This document shows positions 1-5,737 of a stretch of 6,697 nt of DNA, piece after piece. The DNA is from Bacteroidia bacterium (GTDB lineage Bacteria > Bacteroidota > Bacteroidia > Flavobacteriales > Flavobacteriaceae). The first letter of the stretch is position 1. Every line of letters begins with the position of its first letter. The DNA lies in the NCBI GenBank assembly GCA_018679315.1, contig JAHHLF010000020.1:1-6697 (forward strand), in the 5' to 3' direction. Made by a program: the position numbers and the translations under genes. The notes beneath the pieces were generated by a model that did not search any database, was not told the origin of the DNA, and saw only the letters and a list, made by a program, of their open reading frames with translations.

Positions 1-119
1 GACATGATCTGATCCATGAAATTAAGGCCTCAAAACCAGAGGTTTTAGTAACCATGGGAGCAGGAGATATCGGGATGGAAGTTAAACATATTGAAAGAGA
101 ACTAACCTATGCGAATTAA
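1..119 (+). CDS. murC: MurC C-terminal end (UDP-N-acetylmuramate--L-alanine ligase), partial
   Basis: Reading from base 3, 38 codons are open up to the TAA at 117-119; the 5' part of the gene lies outside the window. The peptide contains VLVTMGAGDIG, the motif near the end of the C-terminal domain of Mur ligases, followed by a short helix-like end (VKHIERELTYAN). MurC is the cytoplasmic ATP-dependent enzyme that adds L-alanine to UDP-N-acetylmuramate, the first amino-acid step of the peptidoglycan stem peptide. The final 11 bases overlap the start of ftsQ in another frame, which suggests translational coupling. The assignment rests on this short motif plus position: murC directly before ftsQ is the usual order in flavobacterial dcw clusters. 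Confidence 0.9.
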   Translation, partial: HDLIHEIKASKPEVLVTMGAGDIGMEVKHIERELTYAN

Positions 120-828
120 TTGGAACATAGTTAAGCTTATATTTTTAAGTATTTGTGCAACAGCACTTTATGGTTTCTCTAATCATAGAAATGAAAACCG
201 TAAAGTGGAAAAAGTGAGCTTTCATTTTAGCGGGGAAAACAATGTTTACCTGACAGAATCTGCCGTTAATAAATTGTTAATACAAAGTTATGGCAGCGTA
301 ATTAATCAGCCTAAAGAAAGGGTAGATTTGAATACCATTGAAAAGCTAATACAGGCTAATGAAATGGTACGAGACGCCCAAGTTTATCTTACTGTAAACG
401 GTGAACTCAGATCTATAATTGAGCAAAGGCAACCCATAGGCAGAATTGAAGGAACACAAAAATATTACCTGGACAAGGATGGCAGAGCCATGCCCTTATC
501 TCGTCTTCACTCGGCCCGGGTTCCTATTATTACGGGACATATTACAGGGGAGACACTGGAGGATGCTTATACGATCCTCAACTATATAAACGCTGATGAC
601 TTTTTGAGAAAAAATGTGATCGGAATACATATTGAGGATATTGGAAAATATCAGTTGAAATTCAGAGTGAACAGCTTTGTTGTGAACCTGGGCGATGTAA
701 ATAATCTTGAGGAAAAGTTCAACAACTTCAAAGCATTTTACGCCAAAGCCATCAAAGACGATTCACTTAATAATTACCAAATAGTTAGCCTGGAATTTAA
801 TGACCAGGTCGTATGCACTAAAATATAA
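109..828 (+). CDS. ftsQ: Cell division protein FtsQ
   Basis: A 239-residue bitopic membrane protein of the divisome. In better-studied bacteria FtsQ links early ring proteins to the late septal-wall enzymes through FtsB/FtsL. A short N-terminus (MRINWN) is followed by one hydrophobic segment at about residues 7-23, expected to be an N-in membrane anchor. A POTRA-like region then begins near VEKVSFHFSG (about 33-42), and the FtsQ beta domain includes a conserved-looking stretch YYLDKDGRAMPLS (about 118-130). The length is normal for Bacteroidota FtsQ. The ATG at 109 lies inside the murC end and keeps the whole membrane segment, so I accept it. The position between murC and ftsA supports the call, since FtsQ sequences diverge strongly. 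The stop is immediately followed by the ftsA start region, so the genes are probably one transcript. Confidence 0.93.
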   Translation: MRINWNIVKLIFLSICATALYGFSNHRNENRKVEKVSFHFSGENNVYLTESAVNKLLIQSYGSVINQPKERVDLNTIEKLIQANEMVRDAQVYLTVNGELRSIIEQRQPIGRIEGTQKYYLDKDGRAMPLSRLHSARVPIITGHITGETLEDAYTILNYINADDFLRKNVIGIHIEDIGKYQLKFRVNSFVVNLGDVNNLEEKFNNFKAFYAKAIKDDSLNNYQIVSLEFNDQVVCTKI

Positions 829-834
829 TTGAAC

Positions 835-2151
835 ATGGAGCACACAACTTATTCCGTCGGATTAGATATTGGTACTACCAAGATCGTAGCCATTATTGGC
901 AAGGAGAATGAATATGGAAAAATTGAGGTGTTAGGCACCGGGAGATCAAAAAGTCTGGGTGTTCACAGGGGGGTTGTCAATAACATCACTCAAACGATCA
1001 CTTCAATCCAACAGGCAGTAGAACAGGCGGAATCAGATTCCGGAATGAAGATCGGATCTGTGGTCGTTGGGATCGCGGGTCAGCATATACGAAGCCTGCA
1101 ACACAGTGATTATATCACACGGCCCAATTCGGAAGAAGTGATAAATGAAGAAGATCTGGACAAGCTTTGTAACCAGGTATACAAACTAGTCATGCTTCCG
1201 GGAGAAGAGATCATCCATGTCTTGCCACAGGAATATAAAGTAGATGGCCAGGCCGAAATAAAACAACCTATTGGGATGTATGGAGGCAGGCTGGAAGCCA
1301 ATTTCCACGTAGTCGTAGGACAGGTATCATCGATAAAAAATATTGGCCGCTGTATAAAAAGTGCAGGCCTCGATCTTGGAAATATTACACTCGAACCCCT
1401 TGCATCTTCTGATGCGGTTTTGAGCCAGGAAGAAAAAGAGGCTGGTGTTGCCTTGATTGATATAGGGGGTGGCACAACCGATCTGGCCATATTTAAGGAC
1501 GGGATCATTCGTCACACTTCGGTTATTCCTTTTGGAGGGAATATTATCACAGACGATATAAAAGAAGGCTGCTCGATCATTGAGAAGCAGGCTGAGTTAT
1601 TAAAGATAAAATTCGGTTCGGCTTGGCCGGGAGAAAACAAGGATAATGAGATCGTTTCCATTCCCGGATTACGAGGCCGCGAGCCCAAGGAGATCACACT
1701 CAAGAATTTGTCTAAGATCATTCATGCACGTGTAGTAGAGATCGTAGAACAAGTCTATGTAGAGATCAAGAATTACGGACACGAGGATCCTAAGAAAAAG
1801 CTGATCGCCGGTATCGTGTTAACTGGAGGAGGAAGCCAGCTTAATCATCTGAAACAACTGGTTGAATATATCACCGGGATGGATACCCGTATAGGCTATC
1901 CCAATGAACACCTGGCAGGAGATTCAGAGGAAGAAATAGCGAGTCCGCTGTATGCTACAGCCGTAGGACTCCTGATGAATGCTATCAAAAACGGAAACAG
2001 CGATCGCTTATTTGAAGGCGAGCAGGAAGAAGCCGAAATGGTCTTGGAGGACTATGCAGATGCCAAGACACATGGGGGTCAGAATGAACGCAAAACAGTT
2101 TTTGATAAGTGGTCAGAGAAATTAAAGGATTTCTTAGATAACGCAGAATAG
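835..2151 (+). CDS. ftsA: Cell division protein FtsA (actin-like ATPase)
   Basis: A 438-residue actin-fold protein that tethers FtsZ filaments to the cytoplasmic membrane and recruits later division proteins. Visible motifs are phosphate-1 loop GLDIGTTK (residues 9-16), phosphate-2 loop DIGGGTTD (209-216) and the adenosine loop TGGGS (330-334). The 1C subdomain characteristic of FtsA lies between the first two, with VVGIAGQHIRS near residues 75-90. The C-terminus KWSEKLKDFLDN (425-436) can form an amphipathic helix and is the expected membrane-targeting sequence. The frame also opens at a TTG at 829, directly after the ftsQ stop, adding two residues. I chose the ATG at 835 because MEHTTYSVGLDIG matches the usual spacing of family N-termini. 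There is no strong Shine-Dalgarno, as is normal for Bacteroidota. Confidence 0.96.
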   Translation: MEHTTYSVGLDIGTTKIVAIIGKENEYGKIEVLGTGRSKSLGVHRGVVNNITQTITSIQQAVEQAESDSGMKIGSVVVGIAGQHIRSLQHSDYITRPNSEEVINEEDLDKLCNQVYKLVMLPGEEIIHVLPQEYKVDGQAEIKQPIGMYGGRLEANFHVVVGQVSSIKNIGRCIKSAGLDLGNITLEPLASSDAVLSQEEKEAGVALIDIGGGTTDLAIFKDGIIRHTSVIPFGGNIITDDIKEGCSIIEKQAELLKIKFGSAWPGENKDNEIVSIPGLRGREPKEITLKNLSKIIHARVVEIVEQVYVEIKNYGHEDPKKKLIAGIVLTGGGSQLNHLKQLVEYITGMDTRIGYPNEHLAGDSEEEIASPLYATAVGLLMNAIKNGNSDRLFEGEQEEAEMVLEDYADAKTHGGQNERKTVFDKWSEKLKDFLDNAE

Positions 2152-2187
2152 TAACCATTGAAGAATATAAAATCTAACACTGTAAAA

Positions 2188-4104
2188 ATGAGCAATAACG
2201 AGGAATTAGAAAATATCACGTTCGACTTGCCAAAAAATCAAAGCAATGTTATCAAGGTCATAGGTGTTGGTGGCGGAGGAAGTAATGCCATTAACCATAT
2301 GTTCCAGGCAGGTATTAACGGGGTAGATTTTGTGGTTTGCAACACAGATGCTCAAGCCCTACAAAACAGTCCGGTACCTAATAAGATACAACTTGGTGTC
2401 TCAACGACCGAAGGTTTGGGGGCCGGAGCAAACCCGGATGTCGGAGAACAGGCAGCGGTTGAGAGCATGGAAGAGATTAAAGGGCTCTTAGACAATAACA
2501 CCAAGATGATCTTTATCACTGCCGGAATGGGTGGGGGTACAGGAACAGGCGCCGCACCTATTATTGCCAAGAAGGCTAAAGAAATGGACGTGCTTACCGT
2601 AGGGATCGTGACAACTCCCTTCCATTTCGAAGGCCGCAATAGATGCAAACAGGCCCAGTTGGGAATAGAAAAGCTACGAGAAACAGTAGACTCGTTAATT
2701 GTCATTAATAATAATAAATTACGAGAGGTATACGGGAACCTCGGATTTAAAGCCGGGTTCTCTAAGGCAGATGAAGTCCTTGCAACTGCAGCAAGAGGTA
2801 TCGCCGAAGTAATTACCCATCACTACACTCAGAATATTGACCTGCGGGATGCCAAAACCGTACTTGCAGATAGCGGTACCGCTATCATGGGATCGGCAAT
2901 GGCCTCCGGTGCTTCAAGAGCTCAGGAAGCCATTATGAAAGCGTTGGATTCCCCGCTATTGAATGATAATAAGATCGGTGGCGCTAAGAATGTATTGCTA
3001 CTGATTGTCTCTGGAAAAGAGGAGATCACTATTGATGAGATCGGAGAAATTAATGATCATATCCAATTGGAGGCAGGTCATAGTGCCAATATCATTATGG
3101 GCGTAGGTGAAGATGAAGCCCTGGGAGATGCTATTGCAGTTACCGTGATCGCTACAGGCTTCCATATAGATCAGCAGGATGATATAGTCAATACAGAAAC
3201 TAAAAAGATCATTCATACCCTGGAAGATGAGCAAAAGGCGGAACAAGATCTGTCAGAGGAAAAGATCGTGCACGAGCTGGTTGAAGATGAAGTTTTTGAA
3301 CCTGTTGTTCGACACACGCTGGAAGAAGAAGACACCAGTGACCTGGTTTTCACCACAGATTATATTCGGAATTTTAACGTCTTTTACGAGGAAGTGGTTG
3401 CAGAGCCGGTAGCCGAAGATTTTATCATTATTGATTCTAAGGACCTGATCAATGAGATTGAAGTGATCGATCCGGAAATTGTTTCCGTGGCCAAGGAAGA
3501 TCAGGTTGAATTATCATTTGAACTTCCTTTAGTTACAGATACCGAGGATAGCGCTGAAGAAGAGGCAGATAATGTGATCACTTTCAGCCTGGATGAAGAT
3601 GTGGCGGAAATGGAAATGGAAGATCATATTGAAGTGATCCCGGTATTGGATTATAACAAAAAGGGTGATACACGTTATAGCCTTGAAGATTATATGGAAA
3701 TGGAGACGACACTCACCGGGGAAAAATCTAAGGCTGAGGATTATGAACCCAAACTTTTTGAAGATGAACTCATTTTTGAAAAAAGAGTGATCAACAAAAA
3801 AGAAACTGGGGATGAGGGAGAAGCGCCCAAGGATCCGAATCCTGTAAACAGTCCGATCGATCAGATCTTAAAGGATAGGGCTGATGAGAGACGCAGAAAG
3901 TTAAAAGACTTCAATTACAAGTTTAAAAAGAACGTGAATAATATCGAGGAGATCGAGAAGGAACCTGCTTATAAGCGCCAGGGGGTTGAGCTGGAAGACC
4001 CCAAGAAAGAAGGCAAGGTGAGTCGGACTTCCCTTTCCGAGGATAGCAATGATGAAATTCAATTGCGTTCTAATAACTCATTTTTACATGACAACGTGGA
4101 TTAG
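2188..4104 (+). CDS. ftsZ: Cell division protein FtsZ (tubulin-like GTPase) with long acidic linker
   Basis: A 638-residue GTPase that polymerises into the Z ring. The GTP-binding core shows GVGGGGSNA (26-34), the tubulin signature GGGTGTG (115-121) and the catalytic T7-loop pattern NIDLRD (N216, D218, D221), matching the Asn/Asp residues used in FtsZ hydrolysis. The conserved two-domain core ends near residue 330. It is followed by about 250 residues very rich in Glu/Asp, far longer than the roughly 50-residue linker of E. coli. EPAYKRQGVEL (592-602) resembles the C-terminal peptide that binds FtsA and other partners, but another 36 residues follow, ending SFLHDNVD. The frame opens upstream at a TTG at 2158; I prefer the ATG at 2188, preceded by an A-rich leader and giving the usual MSNNEE-type N-terminus. 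The gap after ftsA is 36 bp with this start. Confidence 0.97.
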   Translation: MSNNEELENITFDLPKNQSNVIKVIGVGGGGSNAINHMFQAGINGVDFVVCNTDAQALQNSPVPNKIQLGVSTTEGLGAGANPDVGEQAAVESMEEIKGLLDNNTKMIFITAGMGGGTGTGAAPIIAKKAKEMDVLTVGIVTTPFHFEGRNRCKQAQLGIEKLRETVDSLIVINNNKLREVYGNLGFKAGFSKADEVLATAARGIAEVITHHYTQNIDLRDAKTVLADSGTAIMGSAMASGASRAQEAIMKALDSPLLNDNKIGGAKNVLLLIVSGKEEITIDEIGEINDHIQLEAGHSANIIMGVGEDEALGDAIAVTVIATGFHIDQQDDIVNTETKKIIHTLEDEQKAEQDLSEEKIVHELVEDEVFEPVVRHTLEEEDTSDLVFTTDYIRNFNVFYEEVVAEPVAEDFIIIDSKDLINEIEVIDPEIVSVAKEDQVELSFELPLVTDTEDSAEEEADNVITFSLDEDVAEMEMEDHIEVIPVLDYNKKGDTRYSLEDYMEMETTLTGEKSKAEDYEPKLFEDELIFEKRVINKKETGDEGEAPKDPNPVNSPIDQILKDRADERRRKLKDFNYKFKKNVNNIEEIEKEPAYKRQGVELEDPKKEGKVSRTSLSEDSNDEIQLRSNNSFLHDNVD

Positions 4105-4110
4105 CCGATG

Positions 4111-4137
4111 TTGAAATAGTAATTTCGTACTATTCAA
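4111..4137. repeat. Small hairpin just after ftsZ
   Basis: TTGAAATAGTA (4111-4121) and TACTATTCAA (4128-4137) form a 10-bp stem with one bulged A and a 6-base loop. It begins seven bases after the ftsZ stop and is not followed by a T tract. It may protect the 3' end of the ftsZ mRNA or help the terminator that directly follows. This function is inference; only the symmetry is seen. Confidence 0.5.
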
Positions 4138-4174
4138 ACCCGGAAATGCTTCCACATTTTCTGGTTATTTTTTT
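4137..4174 (+). terminator. Probable intrinsic terminator of the fts operon
   Basis: AACCCGGAAAT (4137-4147) pairs with ATTTTCTGGTT (4156-4166) with one mismatch and one G-T pair across an 8-base loop. Seven T follow at 4168-4174. The stem is modest in GC, but its position after ftsZ and before an unrelated gene fits an operon end. Confidence 0.55.
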
Positions 4175-4202
4175 ATCTTAATCAAACTATAAGACTTACA
4201 TA

Positions 4203-4655
4203 ATGAAGTTACAGGATAAAGTAATGACGGCCATGAAAGAGGCTATGAAAGCAAAAGATACAGTGGCGCTGGAGTCCCTCAGGGCAATTAAATCTGCCTT
4301 ATTGCTGGCACAGACTGATAAAGGGGCTAGTGGAGACCTGGCGGAAGCTGATGAGTTGAAGATCCTTCAGAAGCTGGTAAAACAACGTAAGGACAGCGCA
4401 GCTTTGTTTGTAGAACAAGGCAGGTCTGACCTGGCTGATGCCGAAAATGCACAAGCCAAGATCATAGCTGGATTTTTACCGGAACAACTCACTGAAGAGG
4501 AGATCGAAAAAGTGGTCGTTCAGACTATAGATTCTATTGGGGCTTCGGGCATGCAGGATATGGGCAAAGTGATGGGGATCGTATCCAAGGAGCTGGCAGG
4601 GCAGGCAGATGGGAAAACCATTTCTCAAATTGTTCGGGCTAAACTAGGCTCATAA
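4203..4655 (+). CDS. yqeY: GatB/YqeY domain-containing protein
   Basis: A 150-residue protein matching the whole of the YqeY family, related to the tRNA-binding tail domain of the GatB amidotransferase subunit. Typical features are the N-terminal helix with MKEAMKAKDTVALESLRAIKSAL (about 11-33), the middle segment FLPEQLTEEEIEKVV (91-105) and the C-terminal helix DMGKVMGIVSKELAGQADG followed by ISQIVRAKL. The protein is cytoplasmic and its exact role is not established; a part in tRNA-dependent amidation is only suggested by the homology. In flavobacteria this gene is commonly found directly after ftsZ. The ATG at 4203 follows an A/T-rich leader, and a TATCTTAA at 4173-4180 could be a weak -7 element. 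The next gene starts 9 bp after the stop, so the two are probably co-transcribed. Confidence 0.94.
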   Translation: MKLQDKVMTAMKEAMKAKDTVALESLRAIKSALLLAQTDKGASGDLAEADELKILQKLVKQRKDSAALFVEQGRSDLADAENAQAKIIAGFLPEQLTEEEIEKVVVQTIDSIGASGMQDMGKVMGIVSKELAGQADGKTISQIVRAKLGS

Positions 4656-4664
4656 TTTTCTGCC

Positions 4665-4979
4665 ATGGATCCACGAAAGGAATTGGAGAAAGCTGTAGAA
4701 AAGACGATTAGCAAAATAGAACGCTATGAGGCTATAGCCGGCCCAATTGCTCCTGATAATGCCATAGGCAGGGTTTCTCGTATGGATGCTATAAACAACA
4801 AGAGCGTAGTAGATGCTGCACTTCGCAAGGCGAAAGAACGACTTGCCGGTTTGAAACGGCATTTGGATCTGCTAGGCAGACCCGAATTTGGCCTTTGTTC
4901 CAAGTGTAAAAGTGAGATACCTTTTGAACGTATTTTATTGGCACCAGAAAGCAGTTTTTGTGTAACTTGCGCCCCCTGA
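4665..4979 (+). CDS. DksA/TraR-type C4 zinc-finger protein
   Basis: A 104-residue cytoplasmic protein. The N-terminal half is a charged helical region, followed by GPIAPDNAIGRVSRMDAINNKS (26-47), a segment characteristic of the short DksA/TraR-like proteins of Bacteroidota. Cys78, Cys81, Cys99 and Cys102 form the C-X2-C...C-X2-C zinc site, with the family pattern IPFERILLAPESSFC between the pairs. Relatives such as DksA and TraR bind the secondary channel of RNA polymerase and alter promoter responses, DksA together with ppGpp. That role is possible here but not shown, since the protein is shorter than DksA and I cannot verify the acidic coiled-coil tip. The ATG at 4665, 9 bp after yqeY, is the natural start. 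The stop codon lies inside the left arm of a palindromic repeat. Confidence 0.88.
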   Translation: MDPRKELEKAVEKTISKIERYEAIAGPIAPDNAIGRVSRMDAINNKSVVDAALRKAKERLAGLKRHLDLLGRPEFGLCSKCKSEIPFERILLAPESSFCVTCAP

Positions 4980-5014
4980 AGTAGTCTCCCTTCGGTCGGC
5001 ACTTCAGGGCGCGC
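4969..5014. repeat. Palindromic element, copy 1, spanning the stop codon of the zinc-finger gene
   Basis: CCCTGAAGT (4974-4982) and ACTTCAGGG (5001-5009) are perfect 9-bp arms around an 18-base loop. After one C-C mismatch the stem extends by GCGC (4969-4972) with GCGC (5011-5014). The 36-bp core is 75% identical to the core at 5089-5124. The TGA stop at 4977-4979 is inside the left arm, so this stem-loop sits at the very 3' end of the mRNA and may end or stabilise it, although no T tract follows. It resembles REP-like dispersed palindromes. Confidence 0.75.
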
Positions 5015-5081
5015 CCGTAGAGAAATTTATATTAAATTATTGTTCTATGGGAATTTAAGACAAGAGATAAATAATAAGTAA

Positions 5082-5170
5082 GGCCGCGTCCCAAAGTAGT
5101 CTCCTTTTAGTCGACACTTTAGGACAGGTTCAACTGGATAGTTCGCCTAAGGTGAATCGGCTCTGAAGGT
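5082..5170 (+). pseudogene. Probable broken tRNA-Arg copy interrupted by a palindrome
   Basis: Three pieces match the intact tRNA-Arg downstream, in the same order. GGCCGCG (5082-5088) equals its 5' acceptor strand. GTTCAACTGGATAG (5128-5141) equals its D-arm region, 14 of 14. TCGGCTCTGA (5157-5166) equals its anticodon plus 3' anticodon strand, 10 of 10. A 36-bp palindrome lies between the first two pieces. No T arm or 3' acceptor strand can be found, and the D stem and 5' anticodon stem no longer pair, so it cannot make a functional tRNA. A tandem duplication that decayed is the simplest reading. The 7-base acceptor match alone could be chance; the two longer matches are much less likely to be. 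Confidence 0.65.
5089..5124. repeat. Palindromic element, copy 2, inside the tRNA-Arg relic
   Basis: TCCCAAAGT (5089-5097) and ACTTTAGGA (5116-5124) form a stem with one C-A mismatch; G5088 and C5125 add one more pair. Aligned without gaps to the core at 4974-5009, 27 of 36 bases agree and all nine differences are transitions. Two pairs of changes, at core positions 1/36 and 5/32, keep the stem paired (C-G to T-A and G-C to A-T). No target-site duplication is evident. Confidence 0.75.
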
Positions 5171-5198
5171 AAGTATGATTTAAAAGCAGTAAAATATT

Positions 5199-5272
5199 GG
5201 CCGCGTAGTTCAACTGGATAGAATATCAGATTTCGGCTCTGAGGGTTGGGGGTTCGAATCCTCCCGCGGTCA
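5199..5272 (+). tRNA. tRNA-Arg (anticodon TCG)
   Basis: A complete cloverleaf can be drawn. The acceptor is GGCCGCG (5199-5205) with CGCGGTC (5265-5271) and discriminator A5272. The D stem is GTTC with GAAT (5208-5211, 5221-5224). The anticodon stem is TCAGA with TCTGA (5226-5230, 5238-5242) around TTTCGGC, placing anticodon TCG at 5233-5235, which reads CGA-type arginine codons. The T stem is GGGGG with CCTCC (5248-5252, 5260-5264) and the T loop is TTCGAAT. The CCA end is not encoded. A strong hairpin terminator begins 11 bases after the discriminator base. Confidence 0.97.
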
Positions 5273-5282
5273 CTACAAGCAC

Positions 5283-5310
5283 AAAGCCACGCATTTAATG
5301 CGTGGCTTTT
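5283..5310 (+). terminator. Intrinsic terminator of tRNA-Arg
   Basis: AAAGCCACGCATT (5283-5295) is the exact reverse complement of AATGCGTGGCTTT (5297-5309), giving a strong hairpin that ends in TTTT (5307-5310). Its place just after the tRNA makes it the obvious transcript end. The T run is also the outer end of the next inverted repeat. Confidence 0.88.
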
Positions 5311-5359
5311 CTATTAATAAGAAAGCGAAGCTAGCTTTGGCTTTCTTATTAATAGAAAA
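5307..5359. repeat. Perfect 20-bp inverted repeat
   Basis: The arm at 5307-5326 (core CTATTAATAAGAAAGC) is exactly complementary to the arm at 5340-5359, with a 13-base centre at 5327-5339 that itself contains the palindrome AAGCTAGCTT. The arms are AT-rich and share the T run of the tRNA terminator. It could be a second, bidirectional termination structure, or a small palindromic insertion. ACAAAGCCA (5281-5289) and TGGCTTTGT (5380-5388) form a further, outer inverted pair around both hairpins. Confidence 0.8.
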
Positions 5360-5363
5360 GTAC

Positions 5364-5378
5364 CCCGGCTTAGCCGGG
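5364..5378. repeat. Short GC-rich hairpin
   Basis: CCCGGC (5364-5369) and GCCGGG (5373-5378) are separated by TTA only. It lies a few bases after the 20-bp inverted repeat and belongs to the same run of palindromes. No function can be assigned from sequence. Confidence 0.6.
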
Positions 5379-5409
5379 TTGGCTTTGTATTTGCAAAGGG
5401 GAGCGCAGT

Positions 5410-5463
5410 GAGGATCACGCCCCCGAAGCAGAGCGAAGCACGCTTCGGGGTGGCGTAATCCTC
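5410..5463. repeat. Long imperfect inverted repeat
   Basis: Three paired blocks are stacked: GAGGAT (5410-5415) with ATCCTC (5458-5463), ACGCC (5417-5421) with GGCGT (5452-5456), and CCCGAAGC (5422-5429) with GCTTCGGG (5442-5449). This gives 19 pairs with one small mismatch and a two-base bulge around a 12-base loop. The loop contains GCGAAGC, which echoes the GCGAAGC at 5325-5331 in the centre of the 20-bp inverted repeat. It looks like a REP-type palindrome rather than a terminator, as no T run follows. Confidence 0.7.
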
Positions 5464-5464
5464 C

Positions 5465-5492
5465 TAGTTCTTAGTTCCTGGTTCTTAGTTCT
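5465..5492. repeat. Four tandem heptanucleotide repeats
   Basis: TAGTTCT, TAGTTCC, TGGTTCT and TAGTTCT follow each other without gaps (consensus TRGTTCY). The variants differ only by transitions. TTCTTA and TAAGAA at the right edge (5482-5497) can also pair. Such short tandem arrays change copy number easily. The array is outside any gene. Confidence 0.75.
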
Positions 5493-5500
5493 AAGAAAAG

Positions 5501-5606
5501 TGGACGGTAAACCGTTAACTGACAGCCTGTCCACCGTAGCCGTTCGGCCTTCGTAGCCGAGCTACTTGGGCGAAGTAGGCTGGCGAAGGTGGATTGACTG
5601 TTAAAC
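5501..5606. repeat. GC-rich block of nested inverted repeats
   Basis: Several arms are visible: TGGAC (5501-5505) with GTCCA (5529-5533), CCACC (5531-5535) with GGTGG (5588-5592), CCTTCG (5548-5553) with CGAAGG (5584-5589), AGCC (5555-5558) with GGCT (5578-5581), and TACT (5563-5566) with AGTA (5574-5577). Some of these are alternatives, so more than one fold is possible. No frame is open across it and I recognise no RNA family. Dispersed palindromes with GTAGCC/CGAAGG-like words are common in flavobacterial genomes, and this is probably one of them. Confidence 0.55.
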
Positions 5607-5678
5607 GTGTGTCATATCCCAGCTTATAGCTAATAGGGCTTTACAAAATTAATAATGTTTAAATAAATAATAAAAAAG

Positions 5679-5708
5679 TTAAACAAAGTAAATTTCGTTG
5701 TATCTTAG
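5679..5708 (+). promoter_or_regulatory. Probable Bacteroidota-type promoter for the Lacal_2735-like gene
   Basis: TATCTTAG at 5701-5708 resembles the -7 element TAnnTTTG of Bacteroidota sigma factors (5 of 6 fixed bases), and the preceding GTTG gives the familiar TTGTATCTT context. TTA at 5679-5681, in place of the -33 TTG, is 19 bases upstream within an AT-rich stretch. Transcription would start near 5713-5716, leaving a leader of about 40 bases. Confidence 0.45.
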
Positions 5709-5737
5709 TGCTCTCCTGAGGAAAGTCCGAGGGAGCA
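5709..5737 (+). other. Hairpin containing a GAGGAAAGTCCG loop
   Basis: TGCTCTC (5709-5715) pairs with GGGAGCA (5731-5737) including one G-T pair. The 15-base loop holds GAGGAAAGTCCG (5718-5729), identical to the most conserved 12 bases of bacterial RNase P RNA. The rest of RNase P RNA is absent, because a protein gene starts at 5754. It may be a coincidence or a small relic. Confidence 0.4.

Noticed and set aside
1110..1721. Minus-strand open frames inside ftsA
   Set aside because: They lie wholly within the clearly recognised ftsA gene, have low-complexity, Ser/Pro-rich translations typical of antisense reading, and resemble no family.
2158..2187. TTG start for ftsZ adding ten residues
   Set aside because: The ATG at 2188 gives the typical family N-terminus and has an A-rich leader; the extra residues do not look conserved.
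2352..3412. Minus-strand and alternate-frame open frames inside ftsZ
   Set aside because: All overlap the conserved GTPase core or linker of ftsZ; the translations look like antisense or frame-shifted ftsZ codons.
4650..5002. Two minus-strand open frames over the zinc-finger gene
   Set aside because: The plus-strand gene has a full Cys4 motif and operon spacing; the reverse frames show no recognisable motif.
5199..5272. tRNA-Arg as an integration (att) site of a mobile island
   Set aside because: I found no second copy of the tRNA 3' end (TTCGAATCCTCCCGCGGTCA) in the window and no integrase gene; the upstream relic matches the 5' part, not the 3' part.
4980..5640. CRISPR array
   Set aside because: The repeats are mostly inverted, of different sequence and irregular spacing; no regular repeat-spacer pattern or cas gene is present.
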